Origin: CAILHX01 sp046155285
GTDB lineage: Bacteria; Pseudomonadota; Gammaproteobacteria; Burkholderiales; Methylophilaceae
Length of the DNA: 64,000 nt
Reading direction: 5' to 3'
Assembly (NCBI GenBank): GCA_046155285.1
Contig: JBJXEA010000022.1
Coordinates: 15,084 to 79,083, forward strand
In this document: piece by piece, positions 34,228-43,085 of the stretch
Position numbering within the stretch: position 1 is the first letter of the stretch
Layout: each line of letters starts with the position of its first letter
Translations under genes and position numbers: made by a program
The notes under the pieces: model-generated
Seen by the model: only the letters and a program-made list of their open reading frames with translations
What the model was told of the DNA's origin: nothing
The model's database searches: none

Positions 34228-37200
34228 TAAGCCTCCTCGGTCAATTGCATGGCGGCGGCGATGTCCACTTCGACCACGCGCGACACGCCGCTTTCTTGCA
34301 TGGTAACGCCTATCAACTGCTGAGCCATTTCCATCGCGATTTTATTATGAGTAATGAACACAAATTGTGTGTTTTCCGACATTTTTTTCACCATCGCGCA
34401 AAAACGTTCAGTGTTACTGTCGTCCAGCGGAGCATCCACTTCGTCCATCAGGCAGAATGGCGCTGGGTTCAAGCGAAATAATGCAAACACTAAAGCCAGC
34501 GCTACCAAGGCTTTCTCACCGCCAGAAAGTAGATGAATTGTGCTGGTTTTTTTGCCGGGCGGTTGCGCGAATACTTGCAAGCCAGTATCCAAAATCTCCT
34601 CGCCTAGCAGCTCCAAGCGCGCTTGCCCGCCATTAAACAATGTGGCAAACAACTCGCCAAAATTGCGGTTCACCTCGTCAAAAGTATGCTGCAAACGGCC
34701 ACGGGTCTCACGATCTATACGGTTGATGGCATCTTCTAGCGTGGCAATGGCCTGATTCAAATCTAGCGCTTGCGCCTCCAAATAGCTGGCACGCTCATTT
34801 TCACTCGACAGTTGTTCTATCGCCGCCAAATTCACCGCGCCTAGACTAGTGATTTGCTCTTGTAATGAGGCCGCTTGGCGCTCCATGCTGGATGCGCTGG
34901 TGGATTTTGGCAATTGCTCGGCTAATGCGGCCTCGTCCACGCCAGATAAAGCCGCCGCGCATTGTTCAAAATAGAGTCGCGCCTCCTGCTCGTTAAGCCG
35001 CGCCTGTTCTAGTTTGTCGCGTAGAGGATGCAACTGATGCTCGGATTGCATACGGTTTTGCTCGGTTGCTCTGACGCGCGTTTCCAACTCCGCCATCTGG
35101 TTACGCGCCTCGGCCAGTTTGGCCTCTTTTTCACTACGTAAATCTAGCGCACTATCCAGCGCGGCCATCAAGGTATCCGGCGCTTGTGATTGTTGCGCTT
35201 GCGTAACCTCTTGCAACTGCACGGCCAAGCTCGAATTTTGGTCGGTAAAAACTTTAATTGAGTTTTTTAATTCTATGATTTTATTGCTTATTATTCGCTC
35301 GTTATATTCCGCTTCCTGCGTCGCATACTCCACTTTCCTCAAGCGTTCGCGCGCGACATTCAAAGCTTGTTCCGTCGTCAAAAGTGCTTCTTTTGTTGTG
35401 TCACGCAAAGCTTTTGTCTGCTGAATCGCGCTTTCTTGCTGCGTCTGGTTGGTTTCAGTTAAGTTGAATTGTGCTTTCAGCTCAATGCGTTGCTTGGTGA
35501 TGTCTGCCAATGCTGCATTAGATTGCTGCTGTTGCTCGACCACGCGCTCGCGCTGTTGGCGTAATTTCTCAAGCTCTAAGGTCAGCGCTTGCGTTTTCTG
35601 AGTTTGTGTTTGATTATTTTTTCTATTTTCATTCAAAGACAAGCGTGTGTTTTCTAAGGTGTTACGCAGCTCATGCAAAGCCAACTCTTCATCACTCAAA
35701 ACCTTACGGATAGCGGGCAATTCCGCCTCTAGTGCTTCAACCTCACGCTGACGTTCCAGCAAGCCGTGCAGTTGCGCGGTTTTGGAGTAGAACTTAACAC
35801 TGTTGCGGCTCACCAACTCGCCTTGCGGGCAAACCAGCACCTCGCCTTGCTTTAAGCTGATTTGCCGTGCCAAGGCTGCATCTAGGCTGGTCGCGGTGTC
35901 CACGCCATAGAGCCAATCGTGCAGCACGCCGTTTAAGTCAGGATTCAGGATTTCAATCTGGTCTATGAGATTGCCCTTGCGGCCAGCATCGCCAGCCGCC
36001 GCGAACAGCACCAAAGACGCCGGTGGCGCACTGGTCTTGCCTGCCAGCGATAAGGTTTGCAGCAGCACCGCGTTCAATCGCTCGCCCAACACGCTTTCCA
36101 GCGCGGTTTCCCAAGCTGGATTGACGCGCAAGCCTTGCCACAAGCGCGGCTGTTTTTCCATGCCGTGCTGGCTTAGCCATGCGCTCATGGACTGGTCTCC
36201 ATCCGTGCTTTGCTGGATTTTATGCAACGTTGCCAGTTCGGCCTCTATTTGTGCGATTCGGCGTGCTTTCTCGTGCACAGCTTGCTGCTGTTGTTGCAAC
36301 TGGGTTTGTAGCGCCTCTTCTTGCGTTTGCTGCTGGGCAATCTCGGCTTGCTGCGCATTCAACTGGTTTTGCGCCTGCTCTTGAGCCTGCAGCGTATCAT
36401 TAAGCACCGCCTCATCCGGTATCACCATTGCGGCGATAGCGGCTTCCAGCTTGTGTTGGCGAGCATCTAGCGCTGCTAGTTGTTGTTGCTGATGTTGGCG
36501 CTTAGCGAGGCTCAGTTGCAAGTCTTGCTCGGCTTTTACTAGCCCTTGCTGCGCGGCCTCAAGAGCTTGCTGCGCTACGCGTTGTTGGGCTTGATGCAGA
36601 GGAAGCGCTTTGTGGCTTGCTTCCAGCTCTGCACGCAGCACACTGCCCTGCGCTGCCGCGCTTTGTTTGAGCGTTTCTTGTTGCTGTAACTCGGTTTGCC
36701 GTTGACGTATTTGCGTTTCGATATTCAGGCGCTGCAAATTGAGCTCTTTTTCGCGATGCTGCGCCCGTTCGCTAAGCTCCTTGGCGTGTTTGAGTTGCTG
36801 TTCAATCTGCGCCAACGCAGCGCTGGCTTCGTAGAAATCAGTCTGCGCTTGCTGCGTGCTGTTGCTGGCGTTGAGATGTTGTTGACGAATCAGCTCTAAA
36901 TTGGCCTCCAGCTTACGCAGCGTCGCCATCTCGGCCTCAAGTTGGTTCACCAAAATCTCAACTTGGCGTTTGGCCTTCTCCCAAGCACCTGCGGCTTGTT
37001 GCTTTTTGAGCAGCCATAGCAGCTGATGCGCCGTGTCTAATTGTGATTTAAGCTGATGATATTGCTGCGCTATTTCTGCTTGAGATTGCAGCAACAAAAC
37101 TTGCTTGGCAATTTCTTGGCGAATGTCGTCCACTCGTAGCAAGTTCTCGCGCGTGACTTTTAGCCGTGATTCGGTCTCGCGGCGGCGCTCTTTATAGCGC

Positions 37201-37712
37201 GAAACGCCGGCGGCTTCCTCCAAAAACACGCGCAGCTCTTCCGGTTTAGCATCCACGATGCGCGAGATGGTGTTCTGGCCGATGATGGCGTAGGCACGGC
37301 TTCCCACGCCAGTTCCAAGGAATAAATCGGTGATGTCGCGCTTGCGGACTTGCTGGTTGTTGATGATGTAACTGGAGTTGCCGTCGCGCTCCAACACGCG
37401 CTTGACCATGATTTCAGAATACTGCGACCAAGCGCCGGTAGCGCCGCCAAAACTGTTGTCAAAATGCAGCTCAACACTGGCGCGGGATATGGCTTTGCGG
37501 TTGAGCGAGCCGTTGAAAATCACGTCCTGCATGGATTCGCCGCGCAGTTCGCGTGCACTGGATTCGCCCAACACCCAGCGTATTGCCTCCATCACGTTGG
37601 ATTTTCCGCAGCCGTTGGGGCCGACGATGGCCACGCGCTGTCCGCTTAGCTGAATAGTGGTGGGATCAACGAACGATTTGAAGCCAGCGAGTTTTAGATG
37701 AGTGAGGCGCAT
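34227..37712 (-). CDS. smc: Chromosome partition protein SMC
   Basis: ATPase of the SMC-ScpAB condensin-like complex. The 1161-residue protein has the N-terminal Walker A (VGPNGCGKSN), a long coiled coil (Q/E/A-rich, about residues 170-500 and 680-1000) with a hinge around residues 520-640, and the C-terminal ABC signature LLSGGEKALVALAL followed by Walker B CLMDEVDAPLDD. First gene of the - strand operon, back-to-back with queF across about 45 bp. Confidence 0.97.
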   Translation of the reverse strand: MRLTHLKLAGFKSFVDPTTIQLSGQRVAIVGPNGCGKSNVMEAIRWVLGESSARELRGESMQDVIFNGSLNRKAISRASVELHFDNSFGGATGAWSQYSEIMVKRVLERDGNSSYIINNQQVRKRDITDLFLGTGVGSRAYAIIGQNTISRIVDAKPEELRVFLEEAAGVSRYKERRRETESRLKVTRENLLRVDDIRQEIAKQVLLLQSQAEIAQQYHQLKSQLDTAHQLLWLLKKQQAAGAWEKAKRQVEILVNQLEAEMATLRKLEANLELIRQQHLNASNSTQQAQTDFYEASAALAQIEQQLKHAKELSERAQHREKELNLQRLNIETQIRQRQTELQQQETLKQSAAAQGSVLRAELEASHKALPLHQAQQRVAQQALEAAQQGLVKAEQDLQLSLAKRQHQQQQLAALDARQHKLEAAIAAMVIPDEAVLNDTLQAQEQAQNQLNAQQAEIAQQQTQEEALQTQLQQQQQAVHEKARRIAQIEAELATLHKIQQSTDGDQSMSAWLSQHGMEKQPRLWQGLRVNPAWETALESVLGERLNAVLLQTLSLAGKTSAPPASLVLFAAAGDAGRKGNLIDQIEILNPDLNGVLHDWLYGVDTATSLDAALARQISLKQGEVLVCPQGELVSRNSVKFYSKTAQLHGLLERQREVEALEAELPAIRKVLSDEELALHELRNTLENTRLSLNENRKNNQTQTQKTQALTLELEKLRQQRERVVEQQQQSNAALADITKQRIELKAQFNLTETNQTQQESAIQQTKALRDTTKEALLTTEQALNVARERLRKVEYATQEAEYNERIISNKIIELKNSIKVFTDQNSSLAVQLQEVTQAQQSQAPDTLMAALDSALDLRSEKEAKLAEARNQMAELETRVRATEQNRMQSEHQLHPLRDKLEQARLNEQEARLYFEQCAAALSGVDEAALAEQLPKSTSASSMERQAASLQEQITSLGAVNLAAIEQLSSENERASYLEAQALDLNQAIATLEDAINRIDRETRGRLQHTFDEVNRNFGELFATLFNGGQARLELLGEEILDTGLQVFAQPPGKKTSTIHLLSGGEKALVALALVFALFRLNPAPFCLMDEVDAPLDDSNTERFCAMVKKMSENTQFVFITHNKIAMEMAQQLIGVTMQESGVSRVVEVDIAAAMQLTEEA

Positions 37713-37723
37713 TGCTTGCTATT

Positions 37724-37729
37724 ATAATG
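37724..37729 (+). promoter_or_regulatory. -10 element upstream of queF
   Basis: A perfect TATAAT lies in the short gap between smc and queF, oriented to queF; the expected start point near 37736 would leave a leader of roughly 23 nt. I see no convincing -35 hexamer, so the promoter call is tentative. Confidence 0.4.
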
Positions 37730-37758
37730 GCAGTTGTTCAAATACGCGGCATCTCTAC

Positions 37759-38178
37759 ATGACGACAAAACCTACTCAAAACTTGGAAACTTTCGACAAT
37801 CCGCAACCGGGGCGTGACTTTCACATTCACATGGAAATCCCTGAATTTACTTGCCTTTGTCCAAAAACTGGCCAGCCGGATTTTGCCACCTTGATTCTGG
37901 ATTACATTCCTGACCAAAAATGCGTAGAGTTAAAAAGCTTGAAGCTCTACATCTGGTCGTTCCGTGACCAAGGCGCGTTTCATGAAGCCGTGACCAATAG
38001 TATTCTGGATGACTTGGTGGCGGCCACAAACCCACGTTTTATGCGCCTGACCGCCAAGTTCTATGTACGTGGCGGGATATTCACCAATGTCGTCGCCGAG
38101 CATCGCAAAGCTGGCTGGCAACCTGCGCCACGGGTTGAATTGTCGCAGTTTGAGCAGCAGTTTAATACCCGAGACTAA
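37759..38178 (+). CDS. queF: NADPH-dependent 7-cyano-7-deazaguanine reductase QueF
   Basis: Reduces preQ0 to preQ1 in queuosine synthesis. The 139-residue product is the short, single-domain QueF: catalytic Cys34 and Asp41 lie in TCLCPKTGQPDF, and the substrate/NADPH region SLKLYIWSFRDQGAFHE is intact. I chose ATG at 37759; upstream in-frame codons overlap the smc start and do not match the family. queG, the later step in the same pathway, is also in the window at 60033. Confidence 0.95.
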   Translation: MTTKPTQNLETFDNPQPGRDFHIHMEIPEFTCLCPKTGQPDFATLILDYIPDQKCVELKSLKLYIWSFRDQGAFHEAVTNSILDDLVAATNPRFMRLTAKFYVRGGIFTNVVAEHRKAGWQPAPRVELSQFEQQFNTRD

Positions 38179-38182
38179 GCAC

Positions 38183-38719
38183 ATGGCCGATGGAATCGCG
38201 CTAGAAGCCGTGCTGCCCTTAAGCTGGGCAATGCGCCAAATCATGAGCCAAGCGAATATTGAGGTGCAACGCCAGAGCAATATTTCTCTGCTGCGCTCCT
38301 TGGCTTCGATCGAGGCGATGGCGCCGGAGCGCGAATTAGAAGACGAAGCCACACAAAAGGCGCTGGAGCGCATGGAGTCCAAGCTGGACATCGTCATGCT
38401 GTTGCTAGCTAAACTGGCGGGCGCAAGCGGCTTATTACCTACCGAGAAGCCCATTGCGCTAAAAGTGGATAGCCTGACCTGGCTAGAGCATGAAAATGCG
38501 CCTACGGTCGGGCAATCAGTGCTGGTTAGCGTATATCTGAATCCGCGCTTGCCACAGCCATTGCTGTTAAGCGCTCAAGTGCGTGATTTGCAAACCAAAC
38601 ATGACGGCACACACGTCGAAGTGACGTTGGAAGACACCGGAGATGAGCTGCAAGAGTGGCTCACCCGCACCATTTTCCGGTATCATAGACGACAAGTGCA
38701 AGCCAGCCGCCAGCCTTAA
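38183..38719 (+). CDS. PilZ-like domain protein
   Basis: A 178-residue soluble protein with a helical N-terminal half (coiled, residues about 10-85) and a beta-rich C-terminal half (PIALKVDSLTWLEHENAPTVGQ...VEVTLEDTGDELQEW...IFRYHRRQ), the pattern of an atypical PilZ domain. Such domains can bind cyclic di-GMP, but the arginine-rich RxxxR motif is not visible in the usual N-terminal place, so binding cannot be claimed. The start at 38183 lies 4 bp after the queF stop, suggesting co-transcription. Confidence 0.65.
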   Translation: MADGIALEAVLPLSWAMRQIMSQANIEVQRQSNISLLRSLASIEAMAPERELEDEATQKALERMESKLDIVMLLLAKLAGASGLLPTEKPIALKVDSLTWLEHENAPTVGQSVLVSVYLNPRLPQPLLLSAQVRDLQTKHDGTHVEVTLEDTGDELQEWLTRTIFRYHRRQVQASRQP

Positions 38720-38761
38720 TTTTATTGGCTGCTGGCCGCTTAAAAGCCTCTCAAAAAGCGA

Positions 38762-38790
38762 TTGACAAGCCTAGCCCCCTTCCGTATAGT
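38762..38790 (+). promoter_or_regulatory. Strong sigma-70 promoter for the tRNA cluster
   Basis: Perfect TTGACA (38762-38767) and TATAGT (38785-38790), separated by 17 bp, 14 bp upstream of tRNA-Ala. A G/C-rich discriminator-like TGCGGC follows, as expected for growth-controlled stable-RNA promoters. Confidence 0.85.
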
Positions 38791-38804
38791 TGCGGCTCTT
38801 TTTA

Positions 38805-38880
<76 letters not shown>

Positions 38881-38930
38881 AAAAAAGCTGAGGAGTAGCA
38901 GTAAATAGCGGTTTAAGTAGTTTTGCCTCT

Positions 38931-39006
38931 GTCCCCATCGTCTAGAGGCCTAGGACATCACCCTTTCACGGTGAGTACCGGGGTTCGAATCCCCGTGGGG
39001 ACGCCA
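38931..39006 (+). tRNA. tRNA-Glu (anticodon TTC)
   Basis: A 76-nt cloverleaf: acceptor GTCCCCA/TGGGGAC, anticodon loop CTTTCAC giving TTC, T arm CGGGGTTCGAATCCCCG, and encoded CCA... at the 3' end (GCCA). It lies 50 bp after tRNA-Ala. Confidence 0.97.
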
Positions 39007-39014
39007 CACAAAGC

Positions 39015-39043
39015 AAAGGGTTGCTTGAGAAAGCAACCCTTTT
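39015..39043 (+). terminator. Strong hairpin between tRNA-Glu and tRNA-Asp
   Basis: A 12-bp stem AAAGGGTTGCTT (39015-39026) / AAGCAACCCTTT (39031-39042) with a GAGA loop and a further T. It should terminate the tRNA-Ala/Glu transcript or mark a processing site. A small TTAACG-TCAG-CGTTAA palindrome (39051-39066) follows before tRNA-Asp. Confidence 0.8.
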
Positions 39044-39075
39044 AATTTGATTAACGTCAGCGTTAATACCACTGC

Positions 39076-39152
39076 GGAGTGGTAGTTCAGTTGGTTAGAA
39101 TACCGGCCTGTCACGCCGGGGGTCGCGGGTTCGAGTCCCGTCCACTCCGCCA
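39076..39152 (+). tRNA. tRNA-Asp (anticodon GTC)
   Basis: A 77-nt cloverleaf: acceptor GGAGTGG/CCACTCC, D arm AGTTCAGTTGGTTAGAATAC, anticodon stem CCGGC-CTGTCAC-GCCGG giving GTC, T arm GCGGGTTCGAGTCCCGT, encoded CCA. Its 3' end is partly duplicated 143 bp downstream. Confidence 0.97.
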
Positions 39153-39161
39153 AAATACAAG

Positions 39162-39185
39162 TGCCCGCGCAAGCGGGCATTTTTT
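39162..39185 (+). terminator. Rho-independent terminator after tRNA-Asp
   Basis: 7-bp stem TGCCCGC (39162-39168) and GCGGGCA (39173-39179) with a GCAA loop, followed by six T residues. It ends the tRNA transcript. Confidence 0.88.
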
Positions 39186-39189
39186 ATGG

Positions 39190-39295
39190 GAAGTGGAGAA
39201 GGCTGCCTGAGCAGCTTTCGGCGAGATTCGAAGCGATTCGCCTACTGGCGAATCGGCGGCCTGCTGAATGTAGGCGAGTCCCGCCCACTTCGCCT
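39190..39295. repeat. Structured tRNA-Asp-derived remnant
   Basis: Sequence 39275-39295 matches the tRNA-Asp 3' end (39132-39152) at 18 of 21 bases. Its CCACTTC (39285-39291) can pair with GAAGTGG (39190-39196), as in an acceptor stem, but the 102-nt interior is not a cloverleaf: it holds a 9-bp hairpin CGATTCGCC/GGCGAATCG (39234-39255). It may be an att-site scar of an excised element or a decayed tRNA duplicate. Confidence 0.6.
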
Positions 39296-39915
39296 TAATT
39301 ATTTGCAGCTTTGTTTTCCTGATTCTTCTTTCTTAATGCGCTGGTGAGATTGGCTACGCCGCCCTGTTGCAATATGCCTTTGAAGTTTGATTTATAAGTT
39401 CTGCTCAAGCTCACCCCGCCCCATTCAATGTCATGCACCAGCCAGTTACCCGTAGTTTTCGCCACTTTAATTTCCACCATAGACGGGCCTTCGGTAGCGT
39501 CAACCACCTTACATTTAACGATAGTTTCATTTTCATCGTTCGCTTCCAAAGGCAAGAAGATGACTTTTTCATCGCTAAATTGAGAAAGCGATTTGGAGAA
39601 TATGTGCGCTAAAAAAGTACGGTATTCCTCAGCCAGCTCAGATTGCTCTTGAGACGATGCCAAGCCCCATTGATTCTCGCCTACTATCAGTCTTGCCATG
39701 CGAGAGAAATCGAAGTTCGGCAGAATCTTGGTATTCACTAACTCTTCTCTTCTTTTAACATCAAGTGCCAATGTTTTGTCGGCTGTGAGGGTAGAAAGAA
39801 CCCCATCTACCGTCTTTTTAACAACCTCATCGGGTGGGGATGAATCCATGCTTTCTCCGTACACAGAACTCGCAGACAACAGCAAAATTGCTAGCAATAA
39901 TCTCAATATCTTCAT
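39295..39915 (-). CDS. MlaC-family phospholipid-binding periplasmic protein (orphan)
   Basis: A 206-residue exported protein (signal peptide MKILRLLLAILLLSASSVYG) of the MlaC/Ttg2D family, which carries phospholipids between outer and inner membranes. Visible family elements: FDFSRMARLIVGENQW, the EEYRTFLAHIFSKSL helix, MVEIKV and the DIEWGGVSLSRTYKSNF segment. The usual mlaFEDCB partners are absent; it lies 98 bp after an RND pump gene on the same strand, perhaps in the same transcript. A HpnM-like role is an alternative. Confidence 0.85.
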   Translation of the reverse strand: MKILRLLLAILLLSASSVYGESMDSSPPDEVVKKTVDGVLSTLTADKTLALDVKRREELVNTKILPNFDFSRMARLIVGENQWGLASSQEQSELAEEYRTFLAHIFSKSLSQFSDEKVIFLPLEANDENETIVKCKVVDATEGPSMVEIKVAKTTGNWLVHDIEWGGVSLSRTYKSNFKGILQQGGVANLTSALRKKNQENKAANN

Positions 39916-40013
39916 TTCAAATCGCCGTCCTAAATGGGGTTGGTAAAAGCTTAAAGCCGTGTTTTAGTGTACAACAATCCAACTATTGAGAAAAGAGGCG
40001 TTCAACCAGCATT

Positions 40014-43000
40014 CTAAAGCGTTGTGAGCCGTTTTAACTTGGGTTTCATCCAGGCTTCAAAGTCATCCACAAAGGTATAGATCACTGGCACAAACAACAG
40101 GCTAAGCGCGGTGGAAGTAATCAGTCCGCCAATTACGACGATTGCCATAGGTTCGCGGAAAGCCGCACCTGTGCCTAGTCCCAGAACCACTGGTAACATG
40201 CCTGCGATCATGGCAACCGTGGTCATCACGATGGGTTGGGCGCGTTGCTGGCAGGCTTCCATGATGGCGGTGTGGCGTGTGCTGCCAGCAAAGCGATGTT
40301 CGACGATGAAGTCCACCAATAAGATGCCATTTTTGCCGACGATGCCCATGAGCATTAGGATGCCGATCACCGCAGGTAAGGACAGCAAGGAGTTGGTGAC
40401 GAGTAATGCCAGCAGTGCCCCGCCTATCGAAAGTGGTAGTGCAGTCATGATGGTGAGCGGCTGTAATATGGTGCGGAACAACAATACCAGCACGGCATAG
40501 ACCAGTAGCACGCCCGCCAGCATGGCGGTGACGAAGGAATTGAACATCTCGGTGAGCAACTCAGCGTCGCCGGTATCAAAGCGTTTAATGCCGTAAGGTA
40601 GACTCTTCATGGTAGGTAATTGGGCAATCAACGCCATGGCCTGCCCCAGCGAAGCGCCATTCAGGTTGGCATCCAGCGCGATCTGGCGCTGCCTGTCGTA
40701 ATGTTCAATACGTGTAGGTCCTGCGCCTAGTGTGATGTCGGCAACCGCAGACAGTGGCACCATGCCAGCTTCACCTTGCGCCGGCACTAATAATCGCCCA
40801 ATCACGGCAGGATCTGCCTTGGCACTGGCATTGAGCAATACTCTGATTGGGATTTGCCGCTGTCCAGCATTGAATCTAGCCAAATTGGTGTTCAAATCTC
40901 CCAGCGTGGCAACCCGTATGGTGTTGGCGATGGCCTCAGTGCTAACGCCCAGCTTCGCCGCTTGATCTTTGCGTGGGGTAACTACCAGCTCGGTGCTGGG
41001 CAAGGGAATGGTGGAGGACACGTTGGTCAATTGCTTCATCTGGCGCATTTCACTTTCTAATTGCATCACCGTCTTCTGCAACAACGCACCATCGTTGCCG
41101 GCCAATAGCAGCGTCACTTCTTTAATACCCTTTTCGTTCACAAAATGGACGCGGGCATTGGGAATTTGCGCCAAACGTGCTAACACCGATCGATCGAATT
41201 CTCTTACCTCCATATCACGCTGCTTGCGTGGAATAAGCTGAATAGTCAGTCTGGCGCGGCGCACGTCGCCTTCCACGTTGGTGTCGCTATCCGCCCCGCC
41301 CACTAAAGCGTAGACCGTTTTGACTTGTGGTTGCTGCATCAATATGTCGGTGAGTTGTCTTACCACTTTATCGGTATCGGTCAATCGAGAACCTGGCGGT
41401 AATTCAACCTGTAACAACGATTGCCCTTTGTCTTCTGCGGGTAAAAATCCGGTGGGAATAAAATTGATCATGGCGTAAGTCGCCAACAACACGCCCACCG
41501 CCGCTAACAGCATCGTTTTGCGGTAGCGCAAGGCCAGTTCTAGCAAGGCGCGATAGGTTGTAACCCAGCTTGGCAAATGCGCCTGAGTTTGCTGGTTGGG
41601 CTTGAGGAAATAAGCGGCCAACACTGGTGTAATAAGCCTTGCTACCACCAATGAAAACAGCGTGGCAACAGCCACGGTGAGGCCAAACTGAAAGAAATAC
41701 TGCCCCACGGCGCTATGCATAAAGCTGACTGGCACAAACACTGCGACGATAACTAAAGTCGTCGCTACTACGGCCAGCCCGATTTCATCTGCAGCGTCCA
41801 TCGCAGCGCGATAGGGAGTTTTGCCCATTTTGATGTGACGCGATATGTTTTCGATTTCCACGATGGCATCGTCCACCAAAATGCCGGAAACCAGGGACAA
41901 GGCCAACATGCTGACCATATTGAGTGAAAACCCCAGCCAGTGCATGACAAAAAACGTGGGGATGACCGACAAGGGAATTTCCAGCGCGGTAATCCAAGTG
42001 GCACGCCAGTTACGCAGGAACAAAAACACCACTGCAGCCGCCAGCAGTGCGCCTTCTATGAAGGATAGCAGGGCTGAGTGATAGCTTTCTTTAGTGAACT
42101 GCACCAAAGATTGAATCTGGGTGAATTCCACCGCGGGGTTCGCCAATTTCAGTCCTGACAAAGCTTCCTCAACGCCCTTTTCCAGACTAACTTCACTGGC
42201 AGACTTAGTGCGATACACAGCAAAAGCCACTACCGGCTGCTTGTTCAGCCAAGCCAATTGCCGCGCCTCATCCGTGGCATCGCGCACTACGCCCAAATCT
42301 TTCAAGCGCGCCGAACCTCCGGGTAAGGAGATAGATAAATTAGCCAAGGCATCCACTGTGCTAGCGCCGCCGACAGTGCGTATCAAGGTTTCCTGAGCGC
42401 CATTATCTATACGGCCAGCGGGGCCATCCAGTGCGGTTTGGCGTAATTGCTGGTTAATCGCTTCGGCAGTCACGCCATAAGCTTGCAAGCGCACCGGATC
42501 CAGCTCAATACGAATTTCCCTGTCCAAGCCGCCTTGGCGCTCAACTTTAGCCACGCCCTTCACCGCTAATAAAGCACGCACGACTTGGTCGTCAATGAAC
42601 CAGGAGGTGTCTTCCAGCGAGTGCTGGGGTGCATTAACGGTATAGGTCAGCGTAGGCACTGCGTCCACATCAAAGCGCTGAATCTGCGGTTCTTCTATGT
42701 TTTGCGGCAACAAAGGACGTATTTCTGCAATTTGGTCGCGCACTGCGGTTAGCGCTTGATTAAGGTTGGTACCAAGCTGAAATTCAATTTGCGTATTGGA
42801 TACGCCATCGGTCACCGTAGACCAGCTATGTTTGATGTTACCCACGCTAGCGACTGCGGCTTCCACACGATTGGTAATTTGCAGCTCGATTTCACTGGGA
42901 GCCGCCCCCGCCATGTTGATGGTGATGCTGACAATAGGGATTTCTACATTGGGGAGATTGTTGATCGGCAACTTGGAATAGCTTGCCAAGCCCAGTAACA

Positions 43001-43070
43001 ACAGTCCAATAAACACAATGATGGGTGCTAAAGGGCGCTCTATCGCCCAGGATGAAATGCGTAAACTCAT
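40014..43070 (-). CDS. RND-family efflux pump permease (AcrB/HAE1-like)
   Basis: A 1018-residue inner-membrane proton-driven exporter with the RND layout: helix 1, a large periplasmic domain, helices 2-6, second periplasmic domain and helices 8-12. Helix 4 has LVSGILVDDAIVEIENI with the proton-relay Asp pair (DD), and the ALPLSIGGA and GIVGKNGILLVDFI stretches are typical. Substrate is unknown; multidrug or metal is not decided, since no metal-specific residues are apparent. The membrane fusion partner lies upstream; no TolC-type outer-membrane gene is here. Confidence 0.92.
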   Translation of the reverse strand: MSLRISSWAIERPLAPIIVFIGLLLLGLASYSKLPINNLPNVEIPIVSITINMAGAAPSEIELQITNRVEAAVASVGNIKHSWSTVTDGVSNTQIEFQLGTNLNQALTAVRDQIAEIRPLLPQNIEEPQIQRFDVDAVPTLTYTVNAPQHSLEDTSWFIDDQVVRALLAVKGVAKVERQGGLDREIRIELDPVRLQAYGVTAEAINQQLRQTALDGPAGRIDNGAQETLIRTVGGASTVDALANLSISLPGGSARLKDLGVVRDATDEARQLAWLNKQPVVAFAVYRTKSASEVSLEKGVEEALSGLKLANPAVEFTQIQSLVQFTKESYHSALLSFIEGALLAAAVVFLFLRNWRATWITALEIPLSVIPTFFVMHWLGFSLNMVSMLALSLVSGILVDDAIVEIENISRHIKMGKTPYRAAMDAADEIGLAVVATTLVIVAVFVPVSFMHSAVGQYFFQFGLTVAVATLFSLVVARLITPVLAAYFLKPNQQTQAHLPSWVTTYRALLELALRYRKTMLLAAVGVLLATYAMINFIPTGFLPAEDKGQSLLQVELPPGSRLTDTDKVVRQLTDILMQQPQVKTVYALVGGADSDTNVEGDVRRARLTIQLIPRKQRDMEVREFDRSVLARLAQIPNARVHFVNEKGIKEVTLLLAGNDGALLQKTVMQLESEMRQMKQLTNVSSTIPLPSTELVVTPRKDQAAKLGVSTEAIANTIRVATLGDLNTNLARFNAGQRQIPIRVLLNASAKADPAVIGRLLVPAQGEAGMVPLSAVADITLGAGPTRIEHYDRQRQIALDANLNGASLGQAMALIAQLPTMKSLPYGIKRFDTGDAELLTEMFNSFVTAMLAGVLLVYAVLVLLFRTILQPLTIMTALPLSIGGALLALLVTNSLLSLPAVIGILMLMGIVGKNGILLVDFIVEHRFAGSTRHTAIMEACQQRAQPIVMTTVAMIAGMLPVVLGLGTGAAFREPMAIVVIGGLITSTALSLLFVPVIYTFVDDFEAWMKPKLKRLTTL

Positions 43071-43085
43071 AGTGTGCTAGAACTC

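Noticed and set aside
36000..37700. Many frames on the + strand inside smc
   Set aside because: They are shadows of the coiled-coil smc gene; none has a start signal or recognised domain.
38950..39180. Open reading frame on the - strand across tRNA-Asp (EWTGLEPATPGVTGRYSNQLNYHS)
   Set aside because: It is the antisense translation of tRNA-Asp, a well-known annotation artefact; no ribosome-binding site or conserved protein.
39190..39295. A functional fourth tRNA
   Set aside because: Acceptor-like ends are present, but the interior does not form D, anticodon and T arms of normal size.
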